Shown: one piece after another, positions 26,595 to 36,626 of the stretch
Numbering within the stretch: the stretch's first letter is position 1
Layout of the letters: each line of letters begins with the position of its first letter
Source: an uncultured Bacteroidota bacterium
GTDB taxonomy: Bacteria; Bacteroidota; Bacteroidia; Flavobacteriales; Flavobacteriaceae
NCBI GenBank assembly: GCA_902598305.1
Contig: CACKBL010000002.1
Span: forward strand, 1-64,000
Direction of reading: 5' to 3'
Length of the DNA stretch: 64,000 nucleotides
Notes under the pieces: model-generated
The model's input: the letters and a program-made list of their open reading frames with translations, nothing else
What the model was told of the DNA's origin: nothing
Databases searched by the model: none
Position numbers and translations under genes: made by a program

Positions 26595-27639
26595 AATACG
26601 TTTTTTTTAGTTCTCCACCATGCCCAGGATTTTCTAATAAGGAAGTTATTCCATTAATTAATTTAGTACCGGTTGAAGGGTCCGGATTTAGATTATAATG
26701 GGAATCTAAGTCAATATGATCAATGATGCCACTTATAGATGCAGAGGCAGCAATCGAAAGCGATGACTCGGACATACATCCTATCATAGTTTTTAGTCCG
26801 TGTGCTCGAGCTGTTTTAATAATTTTCAATCCTTCTGTAATTCCGCCACATTTCATTAATTTAAGATTTATTCCGTCTACGTATTTAGCCCATGTCGAAA
26901 TTTGATTGGCATATCTACAAGATTCGTCTAGGTAAATTGGGAGTTTTCTTTTTTCAAAAATATATTTTAAATCGGACTCTTTCCCTTCTTTTAGCGGTTG
27001 TTCTATGTAATCCACATCACGATTATTTAACCAATCCATCATTTCAATTGTTTGGTTTACATCCCACCCTCCATTTGCATCGACTCGAAGTTTCACATTG
27101 TAGTTTTTTGAGATTTTATATACAGCTTCAAACATCTCTTTATCTGCATCAAGTCCTAGAGGATTTCCTAACTTGACTTTTAGAGATTTAAATCTATTGT
27201 CTTTTAAAATAATGGGGATCCTTTCTGTAATTACATCTACTGGATTTATACCAATAGTAACAGAAGTTGGTTGACTCGGTTTTGGTAAACCTAAATATTT
27301 ATATAAAGGTTTATTTGCTTTTTTAGCCTTCAAGTCCCAAAAAGCCATATCTAATGATGCGTACGCACAAGGTGCAATTTTCATTTCCATAGCTCGATTG
27401 TAAAGATCATCGGTAGATTCATTTTCTATATCAGTTGAGATAAAATTCTCAAGTTGCTCTTTAACGATTTTAGCATTTCCAGCATTTTCACTTTTGCCCG
27501 GTGCTGATTCACCCCAAGCAGTGATGTTTTTGTCTTTAATTTTTAAAAATACATTCACAGATTGATCTTTTATTCCTCGACTTATCTGTAAAGGATATTT
27601 TTTTTTCAAAGGAACCGTATAAATCGAAAACTCCATCAT
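26587..27639 (-). CDS. Dipeptide epimerase of the enolase superfamily (DgcA-like)
   Basis: The 350-residue enolase-superfamily enzyme carries the muconate-lactonizing-type active site: Lys154-x-Lys156 (SLKVKLGN), metal ligands Asp187 (RVDANGG), Glu213 (YIEQPL) and Asp238 (LDESC), and the second base Lys260 (INLKLMKCGG). A DxD at 310-312 (HIDLDSHY) matches the motif that binds the dipeptide amino group in L-Ala-D/L-Glu epimerases. This favours recycling of peptidoglycan dipeptides. The alternative is an N-acetyl-glutamate racemase acting with the neighbouring DUF1611 protein. It is the first gene of the two-gene operon and is cytoplasmic. Confidence 0.85.
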   Translation of the reverse strand: MMEFSIYTVPLKKKYPLQISRGIKDQSVNVFLKIKDKNITAWGESAPGKSENAGNAKIVKEQLENFISTDIENESTDDLYNRAMEMKIAPCAYASLDMAFWDLKAKKANKPLYKYLGLPKPSQPTSVTIGINPVDVITERIPIILKDNRFKSLKVKLGNPLGLDADKEMFEAVYKISKNYNVKLRVDANGGWDVNQTIEMMDWLNNRDVDYIEQPLKEGKESDLKYIFEKRKLPIYLDESCRYANQISTWAKYVDGINLKLMKCGGITEGLKIIKTARAHGLKTMIGCMSESSLSIAASASISGIIDHIDLDSHYNLNPDPSTGTKLINGITSLLENPGHGGELKKTYYA

Positions 27640-27716
27640 AGTTATATAACTGTTTTTTGATATTTATTGTTTTTCACTATTCATATTATTACATTTAGTA
27701 ATAATACTTTCCAATT

Positions 27717-28802
27717 ATGAAAATAAATCTTTTTAATTTATTTATAGCTTCATTTGTTGTAATAATTTCTTGTTCCGATTCCGATGTAGAATTGAGTGAA
27801 AAGGAAAAGGAAGCGGACAATTTAGTTAATACCTTTATTGAAGAAAATAAAATTCCGGGGGTGTCAGTTACAATATTAAATGGAGACGGCAACATAGAAT
27901 ACTCTAGAGGGTTTGGATATGCTGATCTAGAGAAAAAAATTAATGTAAACCCTAAAAATTCAATATTCAGAATAGGAAGTTTTTCTAAAACTTTAGCTGG
28001 TACTGCATTGATGAAAATGTATGAAGAAAACAAAATTGAGATTGATAGTTCAGTTGGGTTTTACATAAAAGATTTACCAGCTGATAAAAAGAATATTACT
28101 TTAAGGCAAATTGCCGGACACCTATCAGGTATAAGACATTACGGAGATGGAGATGATATGAAACTAAATCTAAATTACGAAAATACCTCTGATGCATTAA
28201 ACATATTTATTAATGACAGCCTGCTATTTGATCCAGGAACTAAATATAGTTATTCTACTCATGCTTGGACTCTATTAAGTCTAGCGATGGAAAAAGCATA
28301 CGGTGAAAATTTCATTGAACTGATGAAAAACGAAATATTAAATCCGCTTCAACTTAACAAAACTTTTGCTGAAGAAATTGATTTAGTTTTGAATGACAAG
28401 GTTACATTTTATAAAAAAAATGAATCCGGAGATATTGTTCTTTGCCCAGATGTAAACAATAGTTGGAAGTGGGCTGGAGGTGGTTACGTATCAACTACAC
28501 AGGATATGGCCGACTTTACTTGGAAAGTTCTTTACACTGATTTCCTTTTGCCTGAAACAGTACAGGAAATGACAAAATCACAAAAACTTCCAGATGATAG
28601 AAAAACCAACTATGGTATTGGTTGGAGAATTAGATATGATGATGAAAATAACCAATATCTAGGGCATACTGGCGGGTCGGTTGGAGGTACTACTTTTGTG
28701 TTTTCATCAAACGACAAATTCGTAGTTTCAGTTATGGCGAATACATCTAATGCCTCTTTTGGGAAACTCCCATATCAATTAATTAATATTTTTAAAAACT
28801 AA
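27717..28802 (+). CDS. Beta-lactamase-fold serine hydrolase, lipoprotein
   Basis: The 361-residue protein has a lipoprotein signal peptide ending in VVIISC (Cys19). It has the class C beta-lactamase/D-aminopeptidase fold: SxxK is Ser88-x-x-Lys91 (GSFSKTLAG), the Tyr motif is KYSYSTHAW near residue 178, and the third motif is GHTGGSVGG near residue 315. Members include D-Ala-D-Ala carboxypeptidases, D-aminopeptidases and esterases, so a role in cleaving D-amino-acid peptides is plausible but unproven. It is likely exposed on the cell surface or facing the periplasm. It starts a tight four-gene run with the S9, M81 and second serine hydrolase genes. Confidence 0.85.
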   Translation: MKINLFNLFIASFVVIISCSDSDVELSEKEKEADNLVNTFIEENKIPGVSVTILNGDGNIEYSRGFGYADLEKKINVNPKNSIFRIGSFSKTLAGTALMKMYEENKIEIDSSVGFYIKDLPADKKNITLRQIAGHLSGIRHYGDGDDMKLNLNYENTSDALNIFINDSLLFDPGTKYSYSTHAWTLLSLAMEKAYGENFIELMKNEILNPLQLNKTFAEEIDLVLNDKVTFYKKNESGDIVLCPDVNNSWKWAGGGYVSTTQDMADFTWKVLYTDFLLPETVQEMTKSQKLPDDRKTNYGIGWRIRYDDENNQYLGHTGGSVGGTTFVFSSNDKFVVSVMANTSNASFGKLPYQLINIFKN

Positions 28803-28806
28803 CAAA

Positions 28807-30837
28807 ATGTTCAATATTCAATTTTTAAAAACCACACTTTTAGTTCTTGCTTCTACTCAGATAATTTTCTCTCAAAAGAAAGATATGTCTATAATCGACT
28901 TTTTGAATATTCCTGGTATATCCAGTGTTTCTTTATCACCAAATGGAAACAAAATTGTTTATATTTTATCTGAAAGCGACTGGAAAGAAAATAAACAAAT
29001 TCCTAATTTATGGTTGGCTGATTTAAATAGTGGCGTATCCCAAAAAATTACATTTGAGAAAAAAGGGCTTAGCAATCCCAAATGGTCACCAGATTCAAAG
29101 TGGATAAGCTTCACCTCCTCAAAAGAAGGGTTCATTGATGATGAAGACGATGAATTTGATTCTGGTAACAATCAAATATATCTGCTCCCAACCAAAATTG
29201 GTTCACCAAAAAAACTTTCAAATCACAGAACTGGAGTTAGCAATATTACTTGGTCAAATGATTCAAAATATCTTTATTTCTTAGCAAGCGATCCAAAACC
29301 AAAGGAACAAATCTTGGCAGAAAGAGACGGGTACGATGTGTATAGTTTTGATAATAATCGGACTCAAAAGCATCTTTGGAGAATAGATTTAAATGGAAAT
29401 GAAGAAAGAATTACCGATGGAGACTTTTCAGTTTTAACCTATGATTTATCTGATGATAATAAAAAAATTCTCCTTCAAAAAGGACCTAATCCGTTTCTTG
29501 AATTTAGATCTCTTAGTGAGTTGTGGATAATGGACATGGAATTGTCAAAAGAAATCAAACTCACAAATAATTCAATTAATGAGTCATCGGCAAAAATTTC
29601 TCCCAATGGAGATACTGTATATTTTATTTCAGCATGTAATGGAAAATTTGAGGAATATTACAATAGAAATCTTTTTGAGGTTTCAACAGATGGGAAAAAT
29701 ACACCTAAAATTATTTCTAATGATTTTGGTCACGAAATTTACTCTTTTGAATTTTCTAGAAAAAAAGGTGAGCTATTTATTTTAGTAAATATGGGAGCAA
29801 CTACTCAGCTTTGGAAAATGGATACTTTAAAAAGAGTTTTTTCTCAAATAACAAATGGAAATCACAGCTTGACCAATTGGGACTATAACTCAAAATCGAA
29901 TCTGCATGTTTTTGGAATAAACACGATTGAAAACCCCGGAGATTTGTATTTACGCGGTAAAACCCAAAAAAAAATAACATCTCACTACGACTATATTAAA
30001 ATGGAATTCAATTTACCAACCCAAAAAGTAGTCTCATGGAATGGAGAAGATGGAGTTAGAGTTGAGGGTATTTTATATTTACCTCATAATTTTCAAGAAT
30101 CAAAAAAATATCCTTTAGTAGTCCAAACTCATGGTGGCCCCAGATCATCAGACAAATACGGTTTTTCACGAGGTTCAACCAGATATAATGCTGTTCTAAC
30201 TGGAAAGGGTTATGTTGTCTTACAACCGAATTATAGAGGTAGCACTGGTTATGGTGACGCTTTTCTTAGAGATATGGTTGGTAGTTATTTTAATCAATCA
30301 CACCTAGATGTAATGACTGGAGTGGATTATTTAATTGATAAAGGAATTGCCGACCCAAACAAATTAATCAAAATGGGTTGGAGTGCTGGAGGCCATATGA
30401 CGAACAAAATTATCACTCACACAGACAGATTCAAAGCCGCCTCTTCCGGTGCTGGAGCAGTCAATTGGATTGGCATGTACGCTCAAAGTGATGTTAGACT
30501 AAATAGATCTGCTTGGTTTGGTGGGAATCCTTGGCAAAAAGACGCTCCTATAGACGTATTCTGGAATAATTCACCCTTAAAAGACATCCACAAAGTAAAA
30601 ACTCCAACTTTGGTCCTAGTTGGTGGAAATGACAAAAGGGTTCCTCCACCACAATCAGTTGAATTATTCAGGGCTTTAAGAAGTTTAGGAGTCGAAACCA
30701 AGCTACTTATAGCTCCTGGAGAACCACACGGTTGGAGAAAACTAAGCCACAGATTAACCAAAATAAATTCTGAGTTAGAATGGTTTGCTAAATATGCACT
30801 TAACAAAAAATATGAGTATGAAAAATATGACCGGTAA
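28807..30837 (+). CDS. S9 family (prolyl oligopeptidase-type) serine peptidase, exported
   Basis: The 676-residue protein has a signal peptide (ends LASTQIIFSQ). A beta-propeller of WD40-like TolB repeats follows (for example GISSVSLSPNGNKIVYIL, SNPKWSPDSKWISFTS). The C-terminal alpha/beta hydrolase domain (about 400-676) has the nucleophile in MGWSAGGHMTN (about Ser527), the acid in GGNDKRVPP and the base His in GEPHGWRK. Such enzymes cleave di- or oligopeptides, often after Pro or Ala (S9B/S9C-like). The gene starts four bases after the serine hydrolase gene and overlaps the M81 gene. Confidence 0.9.
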   Translation: MFNIQFLKTTLLVLASTQIIFSQKKDMSIIDFLNIPGISSVSLSPNGNKIVYILSESDWKENKQIPNLWLADLNSGVSQKITFEKKGLSNPKWSPDSKWISFTSSKEGFIDDEDDEFDSGNNQIYLLPTKIGSPKKLSNHRTGVSNITWSNDSKYLYFLASDPKPKEQILAERDGYDVYSFDNNRTQKHLWRIDLNGNEERITDGDFSVLTYDLSDDNKKILLQKGPNPFLEFRSLSELWIMDMELSKEIKLTNNSINESSAKISPNGDTVYFISACNGKFEEYYNRNLFEVSTDGKNTPKIISNDFGHEIYSFEFSRKKGELFILVNMGATTQLWKMDTLKRVFSQITNGNHSLTNWDYNSKSNLHVFGINTIENPGDLYLRGKTQKKITSHYDYIKMEFNLPTQKVVSWNGEDGVRVEGILYLPHNFQESKKYPLVVQTHGGPRSSDKYGFSRGSTRYNAVLTGKGYVVLQPNYRGSTGYGDAFLRDMVGSYFNQSHLDVMTGVDYLIDKGIADPNKLIKMGWSAGGHMTNKIITHTDRFKAASSGAGAVNWIGMYAQSDVRLNRSAWFGGNPWQKDAPIDVFWNNSPLKDIHKVKTPTLVLVGGNDKRVPPPQSVELFRALRSLGVETKLLIAPGEPHGWRKLSHRLTKINSELEWFAKYALNKKYEYEKYDR

Positions 30838-32365
30838 AATACTTAAAAATAATTTCTTTATTCTTCTTTTAATTGCAGTAACTACTTATTCTTGTAATGA
30901 TGGTGAAAAATTCAAGTTTGCTATAATTCAATTCTCACATGAAACGTGTACATTTTGCCCTGGAGGTGACACTACGATAGAAGATTGGAGCAAAAGAGTA
31001 CCCTTCGTTTCTGGTGAAGAATTACTAAAATCTGGAGGATATACCGGAGGCTTCGTTCATCAGGCAAGTTTATTTAAAGATGTTGAGTTAATTGGAATTA
31101 ATTCACCTGACCGTGTGTTTGGGGGATCTTCAAGGAGTTGGAATACCAAAAAAAGTTTTGAGCATTTTATGAAAATAATTCTTGATGATTTAAAATCAAA
31201 ATTGCCTGTTGATGCAGTTCAACTTTCTCTCCATGGTGCAATGGCAACAAGAGATGTTCCAAGACCAGAGGCTGAAATTGCAAAAAGGGTTAGAGAATTA
31301 GTTGGCCCTGATATCCCAATCTCCGGCACTTTTGATCTGCATGGTAATGAAGACAGTGAGTTTTTAAAATGGGCTAATGCTGCATTTGTGACAAAACGTT
31401 TTCCTCATTATGATGCACCATTACAGGGAGAAAGATCAGCGAATTTTTTATATAGGTCTGTTAAAAATAAATTCAAATCAACAACTGCGACTAGAAAGCC
31501 TGGTATACTAACTGCAACTGTCCTTCAATGGACTGGAGCCGAACCTGCTTCAACGATTATGGAAAGGGCTAGAAGATGGGAAAATAGAAATAAAGATGTT
31601 TTTGTAAGTGTTTTTTTTGGTTTTCCATGGTCTGATGTGCCAGATATCGGTGCAACCATTCATGTGGTTACCAATAACAATCAACAACTTGCTGACTCAA
31701 TTGCAGATGATATGAATGATTATTTTCTAAGAGTTAAAAAAGAATTTGCAGGTGGTTCTTTTTTAGTACCCAAACAAGCCGTTAAAAAAACTAAAATGGC
31801 ATTACAAAACGGGAAAGGTCCAGTTGCATTAGGAGATTATTCTGACCGCCAAGGAGACGCAACATGGATAACAAAAGAATTAATTGAGCAAGATGTTGAA
31901 AAATTCCTAATAGCAACTTTAAGAGATGAAAATGTCTTGAAAGATTTGTCTCAAAAGGGCGCGAAAAAAGGTGATAAATTTGACTACAAAGTAGGAGGTT
32001 ATACTGGAATTCAAGCTGGTGTACCTGTAAGGATATCTGGTGAGATACTTTTCTTTGGCTCGCACTTTGGATATGATAAAATAGCTGTCGTGAAATTTGG
32101 AAAAGGAAATGCTGTAATTATAGTTCCAACCTATGAACAGGTTATCAGGCCGTCTGAAATTAGGTTTGGAGAATTAAATCCAGACGATTTTGATGTTGTT
32201 GTTGTTAAATCAAGGGTTCATTTCAGGAGAGGTTTTGACGAAACTGGATACTCAAAGACAGTAATGGTTGTTGATGCTTTAGGAGATTTTGTTGGTACAA
32301 CAAGATTGGACGCGTTAGATTATAAATATGGTCCAATAAATGAATTGTATCCCTTTGAAAAATAA
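30818..32365 (+). CDS. M81 family (MlrC-like) metallopeptidase, lipoprotein
   Basis: Several in-frame ATGs overlap the end of the S9 gene. I chose 30818 (MKNMTGKILKNN), which gives a lipoprotein signal ending in TTYSC. The ATG at 30827 is equally possible, and 30785 would be too long. The mature part has the M81 signatures FSHETCTF, LSLHGAMAT, FDLHGN and KRFPHYDAP, which carry likely zinc ligands, and the C-terminal MlrC domain (GDYSDRQGDATWITKE). MlrC hydrolyses linear microcystin, which contains D-amino acids and isopeptide-linked Glu. The real substrate here is unknown. An exported lipoprotein form is unusual, since MlrC-type enzymes are often cytoplasmic. Confidence 0.88.
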   Translation: MKNMTGKILKNNFFILLLIAVTTYSCNDGEKFKFAIIQFSHETCTFCPGGDTTIEDWSKRVPFVSGEELLKSGGYTGGFVHQASLFKDVELIGINSPDRVFGGSSRSWNTKKSFEHFMKIILDDLKSKLPVDAVQLSLHGAMATRDVPRPEAEIAKRVRELVGPDIPISGTFDLHGNEDSEFLKWANAAFVTKRFPHYDAPLQGERSANFLYRSVKNKFKSTTATRKPGILTATVLQWTGAEPASTIMERARRWENRNKDVFVSVFFGFPWSDVPDIGATIHVVTNNNQQLADSIADDMNDYFLRVKKEFAGGSFLVPKQAVKKTKMALQNGKGPVALGDYSDRQGDATWITKELIEQDVEKFLIATLRDENVLKDLSQKGAKKGDKFDYKVGGYTGIQAGVPVRISGEILFFGSHFGYDKIAVVKFGKGNAVIIVPTYEQVIRPSEIRFGELNPDDFDVVVVKSRVHFRRGFDETGYSKTVMVVDALGDFVGTTRLDALDYKYGPINELYPFEK

Positions 32366-32371
32366 TATATA

Positions 32372-33442
32372 ATGAATCTTTACAAACTCACATTTTTTTT
32401 CTCTGTTATTTTATTTTTGTGCTGTGAGAAGGATATTAAAAAGGGTCAATCCTTAGAAAAATACTCATCGTATGAAGAGGCCGGCTTTGATAGTGAAAAA
32501 ATCCATCAACTTTCAAAGTTTATTGAGGAAAAATCAAATACAACTGGACTTTATGTTTTATATAAGGGGAAAGAGTTATTTCAATATGGCGACATCAATG
32601 ATATAAGTTATATTGCCTCTTGTAGAAAAAGTATCCTAGCTATACTCATGGGGAAGTATGTAGAGAATAAAACCATCAATCTAGAAATGACATTAGATGA
32701 ACTTCAAATAGACGATGTTGAAGGCCTTTTAGATATTGAGAAAAGAGCAAAAATTGATCATCTTGCTACATCTCGCTCTGGAGTATTTCATGTAGCTTCT
32801 AATGGGGGTTATGATGAAAAGAATATTTTACCCAGAGGGTCTAAAGAACCGGGGTCGTATTATGTATATAATAACTGGGATTTTAATGCTCTTGGATTTA
32901 TTTTTGAAAAATTGGTAAAAAACTCCATTTATAATGAATTAGAGGATCAAATTGCCCAGCCATTGGGTTTTCAAAATTGGGATTTAAAGCTTCAAAAACG
33001 TTCAGGTGACTCAAAAAAGTCAAAATACTTGGCATACCATATGCACTTATCTACACAAGACATGGCCAAGGTTGGTCAATTAATGCTCAACAACGGCAAA
33101 TGGAACGGTAATCAGCTGTTTTCAAAAAATTGGATAAGCAAAATAATCACTCCTGTCACTTCAAAAGATACCGTTATGAGCAGAACCGATAATTCAAAAA
33201 AACTGGTCCCAGATTTTGGGTATAGTTATATGTGGTGGACATTTGATTCTTTTAGAGAAAATAAAATTTATGAAGGTTCGTATTCTGCTAGAGGATTTGG
33301 TGGTCAATACATCACAATAATCCCAAAAATTGAACTCGTTATTGCTCACAAAACAAATTTGAAAAAATCCTCAGGAAATCACACTAAATTGAGCACATAC
33401 TTTGAAATAGTTGATCAGATTGTCAAATCAAGAATCTATTAA
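32372..33442 (+). CDS. Beta-lactamase-fold serine hydrolase, lipoprotein (second)
   Basis: The 356-residue protein has a lipoprotein signal with the lipobox around ILFLCC (Cys17/18). SxxK is Ser83-x-x-Lys86 (ASCRKSILA), the Tyr-x-Asn motif is YVYNNWDFNALG, and the C-terminal region has RGFGGQYITIIP in place of a canonical HTG. The closest resemblance is to class C-like esterases and D-aminohydrolases. It starts six bases after the M81 gene and ends the run of four secreted hydrolases. The two hydrolases in this operon are quite different in sequence, so they are not a recent duplication. Confidence 0.82.
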   Translation: MNLYKLTFFFSVILFLCCEKDIKKGQSLEKYSSYEEAGFDSEKIHQLSKFIEEKSNTTGLYVLYKGKELFQYGDINDISYIASCRKSILAILMGKYVENKTINLEMTLDELQIDDVEGLLDIEKRAKIDHLATSRSGVFHVASNGGYDEKNILPRGSKEPGSYYVYNNWDFNALGFIFEKLVKNSIYNELEDQIAQPLGFQNWDLKLQKRSGDSKKSKYLAYHMHLSTQDMAKVGQLMLNNGKWNGNQLFSKNWISKIITPVTSKDTVMSRTDNSKKLVPDFGYSYMWWTFDSFRENKIYEGSYSARGFGGQYITIIPKIELVIAHKTNLKKSSGNHTKLSTYFEIVDQIVKSRIY

Positions 33443-33572
33443 TTTATAGCCGATTTTAATCAATTATTCTCAATTTTTTTTAATTGTTATTACATTAATT
33501 GCATAAGGCAATTAATTAATATTTTTTTAGGCCTCTAAATTTTTGAGTTAATAATAAAATCTTCATATCTTG

Positions 33573-36500
33573 ATGAATAATCAATTAAAATTATCGTTAT
33601 TTATGAAAAATATCTATTTACTATTAATTTCTTTGATGACAACCTTTTATGGGTTTTCACAAAAGACTATCAATGGTACTGTTTCAGACGATCAAGGACC
33701 CCTACCTGGTGCGACCATAATCATACAAGGTTCATCAACTGGTGTAACTACAGATTTCGATGGTAACTATTCTATTGAAGCCTCAGAGGGAGACGTTCTT
33801 GAGTTCTCATACATTGGTATGGAAGGTCAAACAGTAACTGTTGGGAGTCAAGATACAATTGATGTCGTTATGGCATCATCTACCGAACTACAGGAAGTTA
33901 TCGTAACAGGTTATGGGACTAGTAGTCGTGAAAAATTCACTGGTGCTGTAGCGGTTATTAGTGCTGAAACTCTTGAAATGCAGCCATCTGCCACATTTCA
34001 AAGTGCACTTCAAGGAGCTGCACCTGGTCTTCAGGTTGTTTCCAACGATGGAGCTCCCGGTGCGGGAATTTCAATTCGAGTTCGAGGTATTGGTTCTATA
34101 AGTTCCAGTAATGAACCTCTATACGTTATCGATGGAATGCCAATTACATCTGGATCTCTTTCCACAACTGACTTTTCTAACGGAGGAAGAAGCTCAAATG
34201 TATTGGGCTCAATAAACCCAAACGATATTGAAAGTTTGGTTGTTTTAAAAGATGCCGCCTCAACGGCTATTTACGGATCCAGAGGTGCAAATGGTGTAGT
34301 ATTAATTACAACTAAGAGTGGAAAAGCAGGCGATCCAAAATTTACTCTAAGAGCTAGATATGGAACTCAAGAATTTGCTTACGATGGCATTTTAAGGGGG
34401 CTTAATTCTACACAATACAAACAACTTCATTATGAAGGATATATAGCAAGAGGAACTTCTCCAGACGCTGCGAGAGAACTTTTTGCTAATCAGTTTCCTT
34501 TAAATGATGCTGGGCAAAATTATAATACAATTTGGCTAGATGAGATGACCCAAACAGGAGTTGTACAGGAATACGACTTTAGTTTTAGTGGTGGATCAGA
34601 AAAAGTAACCTATTTTGGTTCTGCTAACTACTTTGATAATGATGGAATGGTTAAAAATAATAAATTCGAGAGATTCTCTTCTCGTTTGAATATTGATGCT
34701 CAGCTAACTGATAGATTTAAAGTTAGCAACAATGTTAATATTTCTACTTTTGACCAAAGAGGTATTACTGACGGTACTAGATGGCAAGCACCATTTTATC
34801 TAGCTTATTTAATGGCACCTACTGTTCCTGTGTATGATCAATTTGGACGATTTTATGGAGATCACAAAAACTTCTTTATGGGAGGAAATAATCCAGTTGG
34901 CCACCTTTACGATGACAGAAGAGAATTATCTCAAATGAGGTTAACAGACGTTTTTGAAGTTTCATATGAAATTATGGAAGGTTTAACTATAAAGTCTGAT
35001 TGGAGTTTTGATCTTTTAAAAGTGGATGAGTATTTATATCAAAATGGAAGATATGGGGATGGTCGAAGAATTGGTGGTTACGCTAACGAAGGAGGAATAT
35101 CCCAAACTAACTGGTTAGGTACCCAAAGTATTCAATTCACCCCTCAAGATACAGGAAATCATAATATGAATTTCTTCGCTGCTTACGAGGCTCAGAAAGT
35201 AATGACAAGAACTATAGAATTAACAGGTGAAGGGTTTTCTCATCCAGATTTAAAATATGCTGCGAGTGCTGCAAATCCAACTACAGCTTATAGTGCGAGA
35301 TCGGATTATGCTTTTCAATCGTATTTTGCAAGAGCCAATTATGATTACAACAGTGAATATTTTCTTTCTATGTCTTTCCGTAGAGATGGTTCATCAAGAT
35401 TTGGACCAGACCAAAGATGGGGAACATTCGGATCAATCGGTGTTGGTTGGAATATGACAAGACTAATTGAAAGTGTCGCTTTTGTTGATTTCTTAAAATT
35501 AAGAGGTAGTTTCGGGACTACTGGTAACGCTGGAATTGGAAACTTCGATTGGGCAGGACTATGGGGATTCACTAGAGACTATGATGGTAATCCTGGAGCT
35601 GCTCCATCTCAAGTATCAAATAATTTACTTACTTGGGAATCACAAGAAAACTTTAACATCGGTATTGATGCTACTTTCTTAAACAACAGAATTACTTTAA
35701 ATGCTGAATATTTTGAAAGGTTGTCCTCTGATCTTCTTTTGGACAGGCCTCTTTCATTAACTACTGGATTTACATCTGTGGCTCAAAATATTGGTGATAT
35801 GAAGAACTCAGGTATTGAGATTGACTTAGGAATTGATATTATTCAAACATCTGAAGCATTTTTAGGTGTAAATTTCAATACTACAACACTTAAAAATGAG
35901 ATAACTTATCTTCCTGAACCAATAGTAGTATCTACTAAGAAAAGAGAACAGGGTAGAGATTTCCAAGAATATTTTCTTTTTCCTTGGGCTGGAGTTGATC
36001 CTGCAAACGGAGATCCTCTTTGGTATTTGGTTAATTCAGATGGGACAATTAACTACAATTCAACCACAAACCGTGTTGGTGAAACTGAAAGAGTCTATAT
36101 GGAAGGCAAATCAGCAACACCAGATTTTTATGGTGGATTTAACTTGAATGCTTCCTATAAAGACTTTTCTCTTGGAATGACTTTCAATTATTCTTTCGGA
36201 AACTACCTGTACTTTAATCCTGGTTGGGTTATACATGGCGATGGAAGGTTTACACCAAGGAGTACAACAACCTATGCATTTAATAATAGGTGGACAACCC
36301 CTGGCCAAGCGGCTGAATTCCCAAAACACAGATGGGGAGGTAATCAATCCTCAAATCAAAGACCAAACAGTAGGTACTTATATGAAGGGGACTATGTAAG
36401 ATTAAAATCATTGAACTTATCTTACGATGTTCCTACTGATTTGTTTGGAAATATTGGTATTAACCAATTTAAAGTTTATCTAGATATGAATAATATTTGG

Positions 36501-36617
36501 ACATGGACTAAAGCTGATAATCTACCGTTTGATCCTGATCAAGCGATTGATGGAATCTATAACACAATGACACCACTTTCCAAAACAACAAGTTTGGGAG
36601 TAACCATTGGATTTTAA
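33573..36617 (+). CDS. SusC/RagA family TonB-linked outer-membrane transporter
   Basis: This is an outer-membrane transporter of about 1014 residues. I use the ATG at 33573; a second ATG at 33603 (MKNIYLLLISLMTTFYGFSQ) is a good alternative that starts directly at the signal peptide. Domains are a CarboxypepD_reg-like domain (TINGTVSDDQGPLPGATI), a plug (SNEPLYVIDGMPI), the SusC/RagA signature KDAASTAIYGSRGANGVVLI, and a large barrel ending in TTSLGVTIGF. SusC works with a SusD lipoprotein lid, encoded nine bases downstream. Neighbouring genes are peptidases, with no glycoside hydrolases, which suggests peptide rather than glycan import. Confidence 0.95.
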   Translation: MNNQLKLSLFMKNIYLLLISLMTTFYGFSQKTINGTVSDDQGPLPGATIIIQGSSTGVTTDFDGNYSIEASEGDVLEFSYIGMEGQTVTVGSQDTIDVVMASSTELQEVIVTGYGTSSREKFTGAVAVISAETLEMQPSATFQSALQGAAPGLQVVSNDGAPGAGISIRVRGIGSISSSNEPLYVIDGMPITSGSLSTTDFSNGGRSSNVLGSINPNDIESLVVLKDAASTAIYGSRGANGVVLITTKSGKAGDPKFTLRARYGTQEFAYDGILRGLNSTQYKQLHYEGYIARGTSPDAARELFANQFPLNDAGQNYNTIWLDEMTQTGVVQEYDFSFSGGSEKVTYFGSANYFDNDGMVKNNKFERFSSRLNIDAQLTDRFKVSNNVNISTFDQRGITDGTRWQAPFYLAYLMAPTVPVYDQFGRFYGDHKNFFMGGNNPVGHLYDDRRELSQMRLTDVFEVSYEIMEGLTIKSDWSFDLLKVDEYLYQNGRYGDGRRIGGYANEGGISQTNWLGTQSIQFTPQDTGNHNMNFFAAYEAQKVMTRTIELTGEGFSHPDLKYAASAANPTTAYSARSDYAFQSYFARANYDYNSEYFLSMSFRRDGSSRFGPDQRWGTFGSIGVGWNMTRLIESVAFVDFLKLRGSFGTTGNAGIGNFDWAGLWGFTRDYDGNPGAAPSQVSNNLLTWESQENFNIGIDATFLNNRITLNAEYFERLSSDLLLDRPLSLTTGFTSVAQNIGDMKNSGIEIDLGIDIIQTSEAFLGVNFNTTTLKNEITYLPEPIVVSTKKREQGRDFQEYFLFPWAGVDPANGDPLWYLVNSDGTINYNSTTNRVGETERVYMEGKSATPDFYGGFNLNASYKDFSLGMTFNYSFGNYLYFNPGWVIHGDGRFTPRSTTTYAFNNRWTTPGQAAEFPKHRWGGNQSSNQRPNSRYLYEGDYVRLKSLNLSYDVPTDLFGNIGINQFKVYLDMNNIWTWTKADNLPFDPDQAIDGIYNTMTPLSKTTSLGVTIGF

Positions 36618-36626
36618 TTTTTAAAA

